Below are positions 18,159-26,025 of a stretch of 64,000 nucleotides of DNA, in pieces; position 1 is the stretch's first letter; each line of letters begins with the position of its first letter. The position numbers were made by a program, and so were the translations under genes. The stretch lies in contig NZ_FXTP01000012.1 in NCBI RefSeq assembly GCF_900182705.1, positions 119,842 through 183,841 on the forward strand, in the 5' to 3' direction. The stretch is from Gracilimonas mengyeensis. GTDB lineage: Bacteria; Bacteroidota; Rhodothermia; Balneolales; Balneolaceae. A model generated the notes under the pieces. That model worked only from the letters and a program-made list of their open reading frames with translations. It ran no database searches and had not been told where the DNA came from.

Positions 18159-19766
18159 ATGAGCACGGCCACTTCCGAATCCGACATTACTAAAGAGGCG
18201 AAGAAGCGACGCACCTTCGCCATTATTTCTCACCCCGATGCGGGTAAAACCACTCTCACTGAAAAGCTATTGCTGTATGGTGGAGCCCTGCACGAGGCCG
18301 GGTCTATCCGCGCACGTAAAGCCAGCCGCCATGCGGCCTCCGACTGGATGTCTATCGAGCAGGAACGCGGGATTTCTGTGACCTCCTCCGTACTCCGCTT
18401 TGAAAAAGAAGGCATCAAATACAACCTGCTGGACACCCCGGGTCACAAAGACTTTTCCGAAGATACCCTTCGCACCCTGGTTGCTGCCGATAGCGGCCTG
18501 ATGGTGATTGATGTTGCCAAAGGTGTGGAGGAACAAACCGAGAAGTTGTTCGAAGTATGTAAGCTTCGCGAAGTGCCGGTAATCACTTTTGTAAACAAGT
18601 GCGACCGTCCCGGTATGGAGCCGCTGGAAATTCTGAGCAACATTGAGAATAAGCTGGGTATCGAAGCCGTGCCAGCCAGCTGGCCTATGGGCTACGGGCA
18701 TAAATTCCAGGGCATCTATGATGTGATCGAGAAGAAAGTACACATGTATCAAAAAAGTGAGCATGGTGCCAAGAAAGCCGTCACCGAAGTGCTGGATCTC
18801 GAAGAAGCGCTCGCCAAGAGTGATATGTCGAAGGTGGAAAAAGAGGCTTTTGAAGAAGAAGTGATGCTGATTGATGACATGTATGAAAACATGGATCGCG
18901 AAGAATATGCTACCGGAAAAGTAACCCCGGTATTCTTCGGATCTGCGTTGCATAATTTTGGCCTGGATGTATTCTTGAATTACTTCCACCAACTGGCTCC
19001 GCATCCTCAGCAGTACAAAACTCCCGAAGGTATGGCCCGGGATCTCAACGATGGTTTCTCCGGATTCATCTTTAAGATGCAGGCCAACATGAATCCGGAT
19101 CACCGCGACTGTGCCGCATTCATCCGCGTGGCCTCTGGCAAGTTCGAGCGCGGACAACAAGTGACTATCGCTGGTCTGGGCAAAAAAGTCAAGATGTCGA
19201 CCCCACATACCCTGATGGGGGACGACCGTCAGTTGATGGAAGAAGCTTACCCTGGTGATATAGTTTCTATTTTTAACCCGGGCTCCTTCCGTATTGGCAC
19301 GACTATTTTTGAGCAAAATGAAGTCAAGTTTGATGTAATTCCGCTGTTTACGCCCGAGCACTTCCAAAAAGTAGCTACCAAAGATCCTTTCAAACGAAAA
19401 CAGCTTCGGGAAGGTCTCAAGCAGCTTTCTGAGGAAGGGGTAGTACACGTATTTGAAGTACCCAATGGCGTTGGAAACGAACTGCTGCTGGGAACCGTAG
19501 GCGTGCTGCAGTTTGAAGTGGTAGAACACCGCATGCTTACCGAATATGGCGTAGAGCTTATCAAAACGCCGGTTTCTTATCACTGTGCCCGCTGGCTGCC
19601 CAATGGTAAAGATGATGTCATCGAGAAACTGGAAGCCAGCTACTCCACACACGTCACGAAGGATATGGAAGACAACCCTATTGTGCTGTTTGATTCTCAG
19701 TACGCATTAAGTCAGGGAGAGGAGAAAGTGGGAACGGAGAACCTGTTCAAGTTTAAGCAAGGATAG
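18159..19766 (+). CDS. prfC: peptide chain release factor 3
   Basis: A translational GTPase of 535 residues that recycles RF1/RF2 from the ribosome after termination. GTP-binding motifs: P-loop ISHPDAGKTTLTEKLL, switch region EQERGISVTSSVLRFE, DTPGHKDFSEDT, and NKCD (VNKCDRPGMEPLE). The C-terminal RF3 domain is seen in HFQKVATKDPFKRKQLREG and GTVGVLQFEVVEHRM. The RF3-specific ARKASRHAASDWM segment separates it from EF-G. Monocistronic. Confidence 0.97.
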   Translation: MSTATSESDITKEAKKRRTFAIISHPDAGKTTLTEKLLLYGGALHEAGSIRARKASRHAASDWMSIEQERGISVTSSVLRFEKEGIKYNLLDTPGHKDFSEDTLRTLVAADSGLMVIDVAKGVEEQTEKLFEVCKLREVPVITFVNKCDRPGMEPLEILSNIENKLGIEAVPASWPMGYGHKFQGIYDVIEKKVHMYQKSEHGAKKAVTEVLDLEEALAKSDMSKVEKEAFEEEVMLIDDMYENMDREEYATGKVTPVFFGSALHNFGLDVFLNYFHQLAPHPQQYKTPEGMARDLNDGFSGFIFKMQANMNPDHRDCAAFIRVASGKFERGQQVTIAGLGKKVKMSTPHTLMGDDRQLMEEAYPGDIVSIFNPGSFRIGTTIFEQNEVKFDVIPLFTPEHFQKVATKDPFKRKQLREGLKQLSEEGVVHVFEVPNGVGNELLLGTVGVLQFEVVEHRMLTEYGVELIKTPVSYHCARWLPNGKDDVIEKLEASYSTHVTKDMEDNPIVLFDSQYALSQGEEKVGTENLFKFKQG

Positions 19767-19814
19767 GGAATATTGAATATCGAACATTCAATATTGAATG
19801 TTGAAGTGGGTTGG

Positions 19815-20023
19815 ATCGCTGATTAAGGGGATTGCACAGATTTCACTGATACCATTCATAATCCGTGTTTATCCTAAAATCCTCTTAATTCGTGATTTTG
19901 AACTTAAATAGATGCAATATCCATAACTATGAATCGCTGATTAAACGGATTATTGGATTTCACTGATTACTTTCTTCTGTGAGAAAAATCCGTGTACATC
20001 CTCAAATCCTTTCAATCCGTGTT
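19815..20023. repeat. tandem pair of palindromic repeats, left of GxxExxY gene 1
   Basis: Two units, 19815-19897 and 19933-20023, each beginning ATCGCTGATTAA and ending near AATCCGTG or AATTCGTGATT. Within each unit the right half is an imperfect reverse complement of the left half. They are separated by a linker containing TAGATGCA. The pair is repeated in the same orientation at 20502-20705 on the other side of the GxxExxY gene. Confidence 0.8.
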
Positions 20024-20043
20024 CAAAAACCAACTATTTAATT

Positions 20044-20427
20044 TTATGTCAGTATCAGCCGCTTAAAGCTCAAACTCTTCGAACCAAAATTAATTAGCAG
20101 GCCTACTTCAATTTTATAGGCTTTCAAATAGTTCAAAGCTTGCGCCAAATGCACATCTTCCAATTCTTTTATGGCTTTAATTTCGACCAGAACTTTACCA
20201 TCTACCACAAAATCAGCACGGCGAGTTCCTATAGGTTCATCCAAATCCCTGTAATAAATAGGCTGTTCAATTTCCCTGCCAAAATCCACATTCAGCTTTG
20301 TTAATTCATAAGCCAAGGCTCTTTGATAGATTACTTCCTGAAATCCATTTCCCAGAAATTTATGAACTTCAAAAGAAGCTCCTATAATTTTTTCGGTGAT
20401 ATCATGATACTTTAAGTTGGTATTCAT
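20044..20427 (-). CDS. GxxExxY protein (PD-(D/E)XK nuclease-like fold), copy 1
   Basis: A 127-residue protein of the GxxExxY family (TIGR04256-like): the name motif is in GNGFQEVIYQRAL, and the nuclease-like core follows as RRADFVVDGKVLVEIKAI, with Asp and the ExK pair expected for a PD-(D/E)XK site, then LAQALNYLKAYKIEVGLLIN and FGSKSLSFKRL. Function is unproven. The start at 20427 is set by GGAGG with six bases spacing; the open frame extends upstream only through repeat DNA. It stands between two direct copies of a paired palindromic repeat, as does a second family member at 25554. Confidence 0.85.
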   Translation of the reverse strand: MNTNLKYHDITEKIIGASFEVHKFLGNGFQEVIYQRALAYELTKLNVDFGREIEQPIYYRDLDEPIGTRRADFVVDGKVLVEIKAIKELEDVHLAQALNYLKAYKIEVGLLINFGSKSLSFKRLILT

Positions 20428-20501
20428 TATTACCTCCCCTCCCCGAAATGTTATTCTTTTAGCCGAAAGTAATTGAAATCTACTTTTCTTGCACGGGTTG
20501 A

Positions 20502-20705
20502 ATCGCTGATTATATGGATTATTAGATTTCACTGATTTGTAACAAATCCGTGTATATCCTTTTATCCGCTTAATCCATGATTCTGAATTGGAGTAGATGC
20601 ACTCTTCGTAAACTTCCATCACAGATTAAGAGGATTGCACCGATTTCGCTGAATTTCATTCTTACATAATCCGTGCACATCCTTAAATCCTCTCAATCCA
20701 TGATT
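20502..20705. repeat. tandem pair of palindromic repeats, right of GxxExxY gene 1
   Basis: Units 20502-20582 and 20618-20705 match those at 19815 and 19933 in sequence, internal palindromy, unit spacing (116 versus 118 bases from start to start) and the TAGATGCA linker. The whole 204-209-bp pair therefore forms a direct repeat around the GxxExxY gene. Confidence 0.8.
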
Positions 20706-20730
20706 CACTCCCAATAATTAAAATTCATAA

Positions 20731-20761
20731 TTGAATCCAAACCCTTTGCTATGTATCTTTG
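20731..20761 (+). promoter_or_regulatory. candidate Bacteroidota-type promoter for the carAB leader
   Basis: TTG at 20731-20733 and TATCTTTG at 20754-20761 fit the Bacteroidota -33 (TTTG) and -7 (TAnnTTTG) boxes with 20 bases between them. Transcription would begin near 20768 and run through the leader terminator at 20898 before reaching carA at 21215. Confidence 0.45.
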
Positions 20762-20864
20762 GCAAACTTCAAAAAGAAGCACTCACTCAAATCAAGACTT
20801 TAGCAATCCATAGCTTTACTGTATTGGTACGGCGTGGCCCAAAAAAATGGAGGCCGCAGTCGTA

Positions 20865-20933
20865 ATGGTATTTTTATTGATTTCCCATATTACTTTTAAA
20901 ATCCGACGCGGTATTCGTAGTCGGATTTTTTTT
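20865..20933 (+). promoter_or_regulatory. carA leader: short open frame overlapping a terminator hairpin (possible attenuator)
   Basis: A perfect 10-bp stem, AAAATCCGAC (20898-20907) and GTCGGATTTT (20920-20929), is followed by T to 20933, which is a good intrinsic terminator. It stands about 280 bases before carA with no gene between it and the candidate promoter. An open frame starting at ATG 20865, with GGAGG at 20849-20853, reads through the hairpin and has four Arg codons among seven (IRRGIRSR). Arginine is an end product of carbamoyl-phosphate use, so Arg-dependent attenuation is possible. No alternative antiterminator hairpin has been demonstrated. Confidence 0.45.
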
Positions 20934-21214
20934 GGTTTGAGATTTTTTCAGCCCCCGTTCTTTTCCGGCTGTAAGGCTTCTTCTCCTCTGCAAAAGATCT
21001 ATTGGTGCGAGAGATTCCAAGATTTAGTCTCCGTATCTCATGTTTTTAAAAAACATTTCCCCTCTTGGGAGGGGATTAAGGGGAGGGTAAATGTCACCAT
21101 GGCTTTACCTCTCAATAACGATTTGAATTATCCTCAAAAATATTCCACAGGCGCATCGCTTGTACCTTTAAATCACCCTAACATCCATCACCAAAACTGA
21201 AACCAACCTGATTC

Positions 21215-22333
21215 ATGTCACTTTATCCACGTAAAAAAGCCATACTTGCACTTAGCGACGGAACCGTGGTGCACGGACAAGCCATCGGGCACGACGGCAT
21301 CACCGGCGGCGAGCTTTGTTTCAACACCAGTATGACTGGCTACCAGGAGATCTTCACCGATCCCAGCTACTACGGCCAGCTTATGATGATGACCTATCCA
21401 CACATTGGAAATTATGGAACCATGCCACGGGATGATGAGGCCCGGAAAGTTATGGTAGCCGGTGTCATCTGCCGGGCATTTTCTCATGAATTTAGCAACC
21501 CTATGGCCGACCGTAGCCTGCAGGAATACCTGGAGGACCATGAAATTACCGGTATATCCGGCGTTGATACCCGAATGCTGGTACGTCATATCCGGGAAAA
21601 AGGCGTGATGAACGCCGTGATTTCAAGCACCGAACTGGACGAAGATAAATTGGTACAAATGGCCAAAGACTGGGACCAGATGGAAGGCTTGGAACTGGCC
21701 TCAAAAGTCACCCGCTCGGAGCCCCAAACCATCCACAGTGACGGCCCTTACAAAGTAGCGGCTTTCGACTATGGTATTAAACAGAATATCATCAACAACC
21801 TTAACAGCCGGGGCTGCACGCTGCGTATCTTTCCAGCCAAGGGCGATTACCTGGATGAAATCAAAGACTGGAATCCTGATGGATTTTTCTTCAGCAACGG
21901 TCCGGGCGACCCTAACGCAACCAGCGAATATGCCCTGGATGTGGTTAAGTACGCCAAAGAAACTCAAAAGCCACTCTTTGGTATTTGTCTTGGGCATCAG
22001 TTGATGGCGCTGGCCGATGGCATCCCCGTAAAGAAAATGTATGTGGGACACCGCGGCGCCAACCAGCCGGTAAAAAACCTGCTGACCGGGAAAGTGGAAA
22101 TCACCACACAGAACCACGGTTTTGCTGTGGATGAAGATGCACTTGACGAGTCCAAAGTGGAAATCACCCACATCAACCTGAATGACCAAACTATTGAGGG
22201 ATTACGGTTCAAGAGTTTCCCTGGCTTCTCGGTGCAGTATCACCCCGAAGCTTCTCCCGGTCCACACGATTCATCCTACCTCTTTGACCAGTTTTTGGAC
22301 ATGATCAAAGAGCATAAAGGAGTAGAAGCCTAA
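21215..22333 (+). CDS. carA: carbamoyl-phosphate synthase small subunit (glutaminase)
   Basis: Hydrolyses glutamine and passes ammonia to CarB for carbamoyl phosphate, used in pyrimidine and arginine synthesis. The N-terminal domain shows GGELCFNTSMTGYQEIFTDP. The class I amidotransferase domain shows FFSNGPGDPNA, the catalytic Cys in FGICLGHQLMALA, and the His/Glu pair in VQYHPEASPGPHD. Length 372 residues fits the family. carB follows after 230 bases of repeat-bearing sequence. Confidence 0.97.
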   Translation: MSLYPRKKAILALSDGTVVHGQAIGHDGITGGELCFNTSMTGYQEIFTDPSYYGQLMMMTYPHIGNYGTMPRDDEARKVMVAGVICRAFSHEFSNPMADRSLQEYLEDHEITGISGVDTRMLVRHIREKGVMNAVISSTELDEDKLVQMAKDWDQMEGLELASKVTRSEPQTIHSDGPYKVAAFDYGIKQNIINNLNSRGCTLRIFPAKGDYLDEIKDWNPDGFFFSNGPGDPNATSEYALDVVKYAKETQKPLFGICLGHQLMALADGIPVKKMYVGHRGANQPVKNLLTGKVEITTQNHGFAVDEDALDESKVEITHINLNDQTIEGLRFKSFPGFSVQYHPEASPGPHDSSYLFDQFLDMIKEHKGVEA

Positions 22334-22563
22334 ACGATTTTTATAATCCAGCAACGTCATCCCGGCCCTGAGCCGGGATCTCCGAAAATACAGCACATAC
22401 TTTAATCAGGAGATCGCAGAATTTAACCCGCGATGACAAGACAAAGCCTGGTGCAAGCGTCACGCTTGTACCGCCAGTTCGCACAAGCGAGACGCTTGCG
22501 CGAGTACAATCTACGATTACGAAATACCACCTAACGAACAACAAATAACCACCTACCAAACAC
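22334..22563. repeat. carA-carB spacer with dispersed palindromes
   Basis: Contains GTCATCCCGGCCCTGAGCCGGGATCT-type palindrome (22347-22372; arms ATCCCGGC and GCCGGGAT) and a paired GCAAGCGTCACGCTTG / CAAGCGAGACGCTTGCG segment (22452-22500). These are common bacterial intergenic repeat types. The insert separates two genes that are normally closely spaced. Confidence 0.55.
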
Positions 22564-25401
22564 ATGCCAAGACGCGACGACATCCACAAAATTCTTATCA
22601 TTGGATCAGGGCCTATTGTAATTGGACAGGCCGCAGAATTTGACTACTCCGGATCACAGGCATGCCGGTCTCTCAAAGAAGAGGGATACGAAGTAGTGCT
22701 CATCAATTCGAACCCGGCCACCATCATGACCGACCCGCTGATGGCCGATGCGATTTACCTGAAACCGCTGACCACCGATTCCATCAAAGAAATTGTAGCC
22801 AAAGAAAAACCCGACGCCGTTCTGCCTACCATGGGCGGCCAGACCGGGCTGAACCTGACCGGCGAACTTCAAAAAGAAAACTTCTGGAAAGAAAATGACA
22901 TTCACGTTATTGGAGTGAATATTGACGCGGTCGAAATCACCGAAGACCGGCAGAAGTTCCGCGACCTGATGGATGAGATTGACATCCCTCAGTGTAGAAG
23001 TAAAGTGGCTGATTCTCTGCTGGAAGCCAAAGAAATCACCGAACAGCTGGGCGGACTGCCTATCGTAATTCGCCCCTCTTTTACCATGGGCGGTGATGGT
23101 GGCGGCATCGTTTGGAATGAAGATGAATTTGAACGAAAAGTACTGCGTGGGCTGGAACTGAGTCCGGTGCACCAGGTACTGATTGAAGAAAGTATCTTCG
23201 GCTGGAAGGAATACGAGCTGGAACTCCTGCGTGATCCCAACGATACGGTAGTGATTGTTTGTACCGTGGAAAATATTGATCCCATGGGGGTTCATACTGG
23301 GGATTCCGTGACCGTGGCTCCTTCCCAAACGCTCACGGACAAACAGTTCCAGATGCTGCGTGATGCGGCCATCAAAATGATGAACTCCATTGGCGAGTTT
23401 GCCGGTGGCTGTAACGTGCAGTTTGCCGTTGAACCCGGAAGCGATCGCTTTGTGGCCATTGAGATCAACCCAAGGGTAAGCCGTTCGTCGGCACTGGCCT
23501 CTAAAGCGACGGGATATCCCATCGCCAAAATTGCGACCAAACTGGCTGTTGGCTATAACCTGGATGAGCTGCCCAACCCTATCACCGGTGTTTCCTCAGC
23601 TTGCTTTGAGCCCTCTATTGATTATGTAATTGTGAAAGCACCACGCTTCAACTTTGATAAATTCCCTGGTGTGGATGAAGAACTGACCACCCAGATGAAG
23701 GCGGTGGGTGAGGTGATGTCTATCGGCCGTAACTTCCCTGAAGCACTGAATAAAGCCTGGCAGTCGCTTGAGGTGGGTCGCGCCGGACTCGGAGCCGATG
23801 GCTACGAAGAAATTGATCGAAAAACGGTACGCGAGCGTCTGCTAAAACCTTATTGGGATCGTCTGCTAAATGTACGTCATGCCTTCAAGCTGGGCGCTTC
23901 GGTAGAAGAAATTGCCGATATCACCCAGGTTGATCCCTGGTTCCTGCAACAAATCCGATACATGGTATCCCTGGAAAACAGAACAGAGGGACAATCACTG
24001 GACAGTATCTCTAAAGATGACCTGTATGAGCTGAAACAGGCAGGCTTTAGCGACACGCAGATTGCCTGGATGTTGAGCCAGAGTGACGGCCCCGTGGATG
24101 AATACGCGGTGCGCGCAAAACGCAAAGAACTTGGACTGAAGCCGGTATTTAAAATTGTGGATACCTGTGCTGCCGAGTTTCCCGCCGAAACACCCTACTA
24201 TTACTCCGCTTATGAAGGCGAAAACGAAAGTGAAGTCAGCGATAACAAAAAAGTGCTGATTTTGGGTAGCGGCCCGAACCGCATTGGACAAGGAATTGAG
24301 TTTGATTACACCTGCGTGCATGCTGTGAAAGCCGCACAGGAAATGGGTTACGAGGCCATCATGGTGAACTGTAACCCCGAAACCGTATCTACCGACTTTG
24401 ACATCGCCGATAAACTGTATTTTGAGCCGGTTTATTGGGAGCGCGTGCTGGATATCATCGAATATGAAAAACCGGAAGGCGTGATTTTACAAGTGGGCGG
24501 GCAGACGGCCCTGAAACTTGGCAAGCGTTTTGTGGAAGAAGGCATTCACATTTTCGGAACGCCTTTTGAGAAGATTAACTTTGCGGAAGACCGTGGAGCT
24601 TTCTCCAAATTTCTCGAGAAACTGGAGATTCCATTCCCTCAGTACGGAACCGCACGCAGTGTGGAAGGTTCGCTGGAAGTAGCCAATGAAATCGGCTACC
24701 CGGTACTGATTCGCCCAAGTTATGTGTTGGGTGGACAGGGTATGCGCATTGCCATCAAAGAGAGCGAATTACAGCGCTACACTGAAACCATTCTGAAAAC
24801 TCATCCGGAAAACGACTTCCTTATCGACAGTTACCTGGAGCACGCCATAGAGCTGGACGTGGATTCCGTATATGACGGGGAGCAACTGCATATCTCCGGA
24901 ATCATGCAGCATATTGAGCCAGCCGGTGTACACTCTGGTGATTCCACGGCGGTAATTCCTACCTATTCTCTCAGTGATGAAGTACTGGATAAAGTGAAAG
25001 AGTATCAGGAAAAAATTGCAAGCGAGATGGGCATCGTCGGATTCCTGAATGTGCAGTATGCGGTGAAGGATGAAAAAGTGTATGTACTGGAAGCCAATCC
25101 GCGATCAACCCGAACCATCCCCTTCCTTGCTAAAGCAACCCAACGCCCGGAAGCAGCTATCGCTGTGAAAGTGATGCTCGGCGCCAAGCTGAAGGACTTC
25201 CCGAAAGAGGATCTAACTTCAAAACTGAAAAACTGGGCCATCAAAGAACCGGTGTTCCCGTTCAAGAAATTCCCGGAAGTGAAGAAGGAACTCGGCCCGG
25301 AAATGAAGTCTACCGGCGAAACCATCTACTTTGCCGAAAACTTCAACGATGAACACTTCAAGAAGCCGTATGAGTTTAAGAGCTTGTATTTGAGTAAGTA
25401 G
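22564..25401 (+). CDS. carB: carbamoyl-phosphate synthase large subunit, short form without MGS domain
   Basis: Two ATP-grasp halves: the first opens IHKILIIGSGPIVIGQAAEF and has RPSFTMGGDGGG; the second opens KKVLILGSGPNRIGQGIEFD and has IRPSYVLGGQGMRIA. EINPRVSRSSALASKATGYP and EANPRSTRTIPFLAKAT mark the metal/ATP sites. The protein ends at residue 945, just after STGETIYFAENF, so the C-terminal methylglyoxal-synthase-like allosteric domain of the roughly 1,070-residue enzymes is absent. Effector control by UMP or ornithine through that domain is thus not expected. A palindromic repeat begins two bases after the stop. Confidence 0.97.
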   Translation: MPRRDDIHKILIIGSGPIVIGQAAEFDYSGSQACRSLKEEGYEVVLINSNPATIMTDPLMADAIYLKPLTTDSIKEIVAKEKPDAVLPTMGGQTGLNLTGELQKENFWKENDIHVIGVNIDAVEITEDRQKFRDLMDEIDIPQCRSKVADSLLEAKEITEQLGGLPIVIRPSFTMGGDGGGIVWNEDEFERKVLRGLELSPVHQVLIEESIFGWKEYELELLRDPNDTVVIVCTVENIDPMGVHTGDSVTVAPSQTLTDKQFQMLRDAAIKMMNSIGEFAGGCNVQFAVEPGSDRFVAIEINPRVSRSSALASKATGYPIAKIATKLAVGYNLDELPNPITGVSSACFEPSIDYVIVKAPRFNFDKFPGVDEELTTQMKAVGEVMSIGRNFPEALNKAWQSLEVGRAGLGADGYEEIDRKTVRERLLKPYWDRLLNVRHAFKLGASVEEIADITQVDPWFLQQIRYMVSLENRTEGQSLDSISKDDLYELKQAGFSDTQIAWMLSQSDGPVDEYAVRAKRKELGLKPVFKIVDTCAAEFPAETPYYYSAYEGENESEVSDNKKVLILGSGPNRIGQGIEFDYTCVHAVKAAQEMGYEAIMVNCNPETVSTDFDIADKLYFEPVYWERVLDIIEYEKPEGVILQVGGQTALKLGKRFVEEGIHIFGTPFEKINFAEDRGAFSKFLEKLEIPFPQYGTARSVEGSLEVANEIGYPVLIRPSYVLGGQGMRIAIKESELQRYTETILKTHPENDFLIDSYLEHAIELDVDSVYDGEQLHISGIMQHIEPAGVHSGDSTAVIPTYSLSDEVLDKVKEYQEKIASEMGIVGFLNVQYAVKDEKVYVLEANPRSTRTIPFLAKATQRPEAAIAVKVMLGAKLKDFPKEDLTSKLKNWAIKEPVFPFKKFPEVKKELGPEMKSTGETIYFAENFNDEHFKKPYEFKSLYLSK

Positions 25402-25402
25402 G

Positions 25403-25489
25403 AACACAGATTCCCAGGATTTACAGATTTAGGGATTATTCACAGACTGAAAAGATCTGTGAAGTCCCTAAATAAAAAATAATCTGTTA
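25403..25489. repeat. imperfect palindrome upstream of GxxExxY gene 2
   Basis: Left half AACACAGATT...ACAGATTTAGGGATT and right half AGTCCCTAAAT...AATAATCTGT are imperfect reverse complements about a short loop at 25446-25454. Its right half (25455-25488) is repeated directly at 25992-26024, on the other side of the GxxExxY gene. Confidence 0.75.
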
Positions 25490-25553
25490 CAAATCTCGTA
25501 AGGAATTGAGTTGAGAATGCTCTTACTATTGAATACAAATTCAATAGTCTATT

Positions 25554-25961
25554 ATGGCGTCAGATACTCAACCTCCTGATTTTAAGTACAAAAAACTTAC
25601 TGGCAGCATCATCGGAGCGGCTATGAACGTTCACTCTGAGCTTGGAAATGGTTTTCGAGAAATCGTTTATCATCGGTCTATGATGCACGAACTGATCCTG
25701 CAGCGGTTAAGTTTTCAAAGTGAAATCACTATGCCGCTTTATTATAAAAATGCAAAGGTTGGCTCTCGGAGAGTAGACCTCTTGGTCGAAAATAAAATCC
25801 TGGTAGAACTGAAGGCTGTAGGAGAAATTAATGCCCAACATATTTCCCAGGTTTTAAATTATTTAAAAGCATATAAACTTGAAGTGGCATTACTTTTAAA
25901 TTTTGGTGAAAACAGCCTTACCTTTAAGCGTATTGCACAACTCAAAAACTATCAAAATTAA
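25554..25961 (+). CDS. GxxExxY protein (PD-(D/E)XK nuclease-like fold), copy 2
   Basis: A 135-residue paralogue of the gene at 20044. Motifs: GNGFREIVYHRSM, RRVDLLVENKILVELKAVGE with the Asp...ExK arrangement, ISQVLNYLKAYKLEVALLLN and FGENSLTFKRI. The two copies are clearly related but diverged, so this is not a recent duplication. It sits between carB and recQ, flanked by direct copies of a palindrome half. The ATG at 25554 is the first in frame. The family's function is unknown; a DNA-acting enzyme is inferred only from the fold. Confidence 0.85.
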   Translation: MASDTQPPDFKYKKLTGSIIGAAMNVHSELGNGFREIVYHRSMMHELILQRLSFQSEITMPLYYKNAKVGSRRVDLLVENKILVELKAVGEINAQHISQVLNYLKAYKLEVALLLNFGENSLTFKRIAQLKNYQN

Positions 25962-25990
25962 AAAGTGATTTTACAGGTGCATCAAATAAC

Positions 25991-26025
25991 AATCTGTGAA
26001 ATCCCTAAATCAAACTAATCTGTGA
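25991..26025. repeat. half-palindrome at the recQ start
   Basis: AATCTGTGAAATCCCTAAAT continuing to AATCTGTGA matches 25455-25488 with few differences. Its last GTG (26022-26024) is the start codon assigned to recQ. Confidence 0.75.

Noticed and set aside
18267..19652. A 461-codon open frame antisense to prfC
   Set aside because: It is a mirror of a strongly conserved GTPase gene, has no start signal, and its composition (many His, Phe, Tyr) is what antisense frames of such genes give.
20934..21200. Continuation of the carA leader frame as a 117-residue protein
   Set aside because: Most of it lies after a strong terminator and runs through a CCCCTC/GAGGGG palindromic repeat; only the first part is considered as a leader.
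22654..23328. Long antisense open frames in carB (224 codons and others)
   Set aside because: Mirror frames of a conserved gene without start signals or family resemblance.
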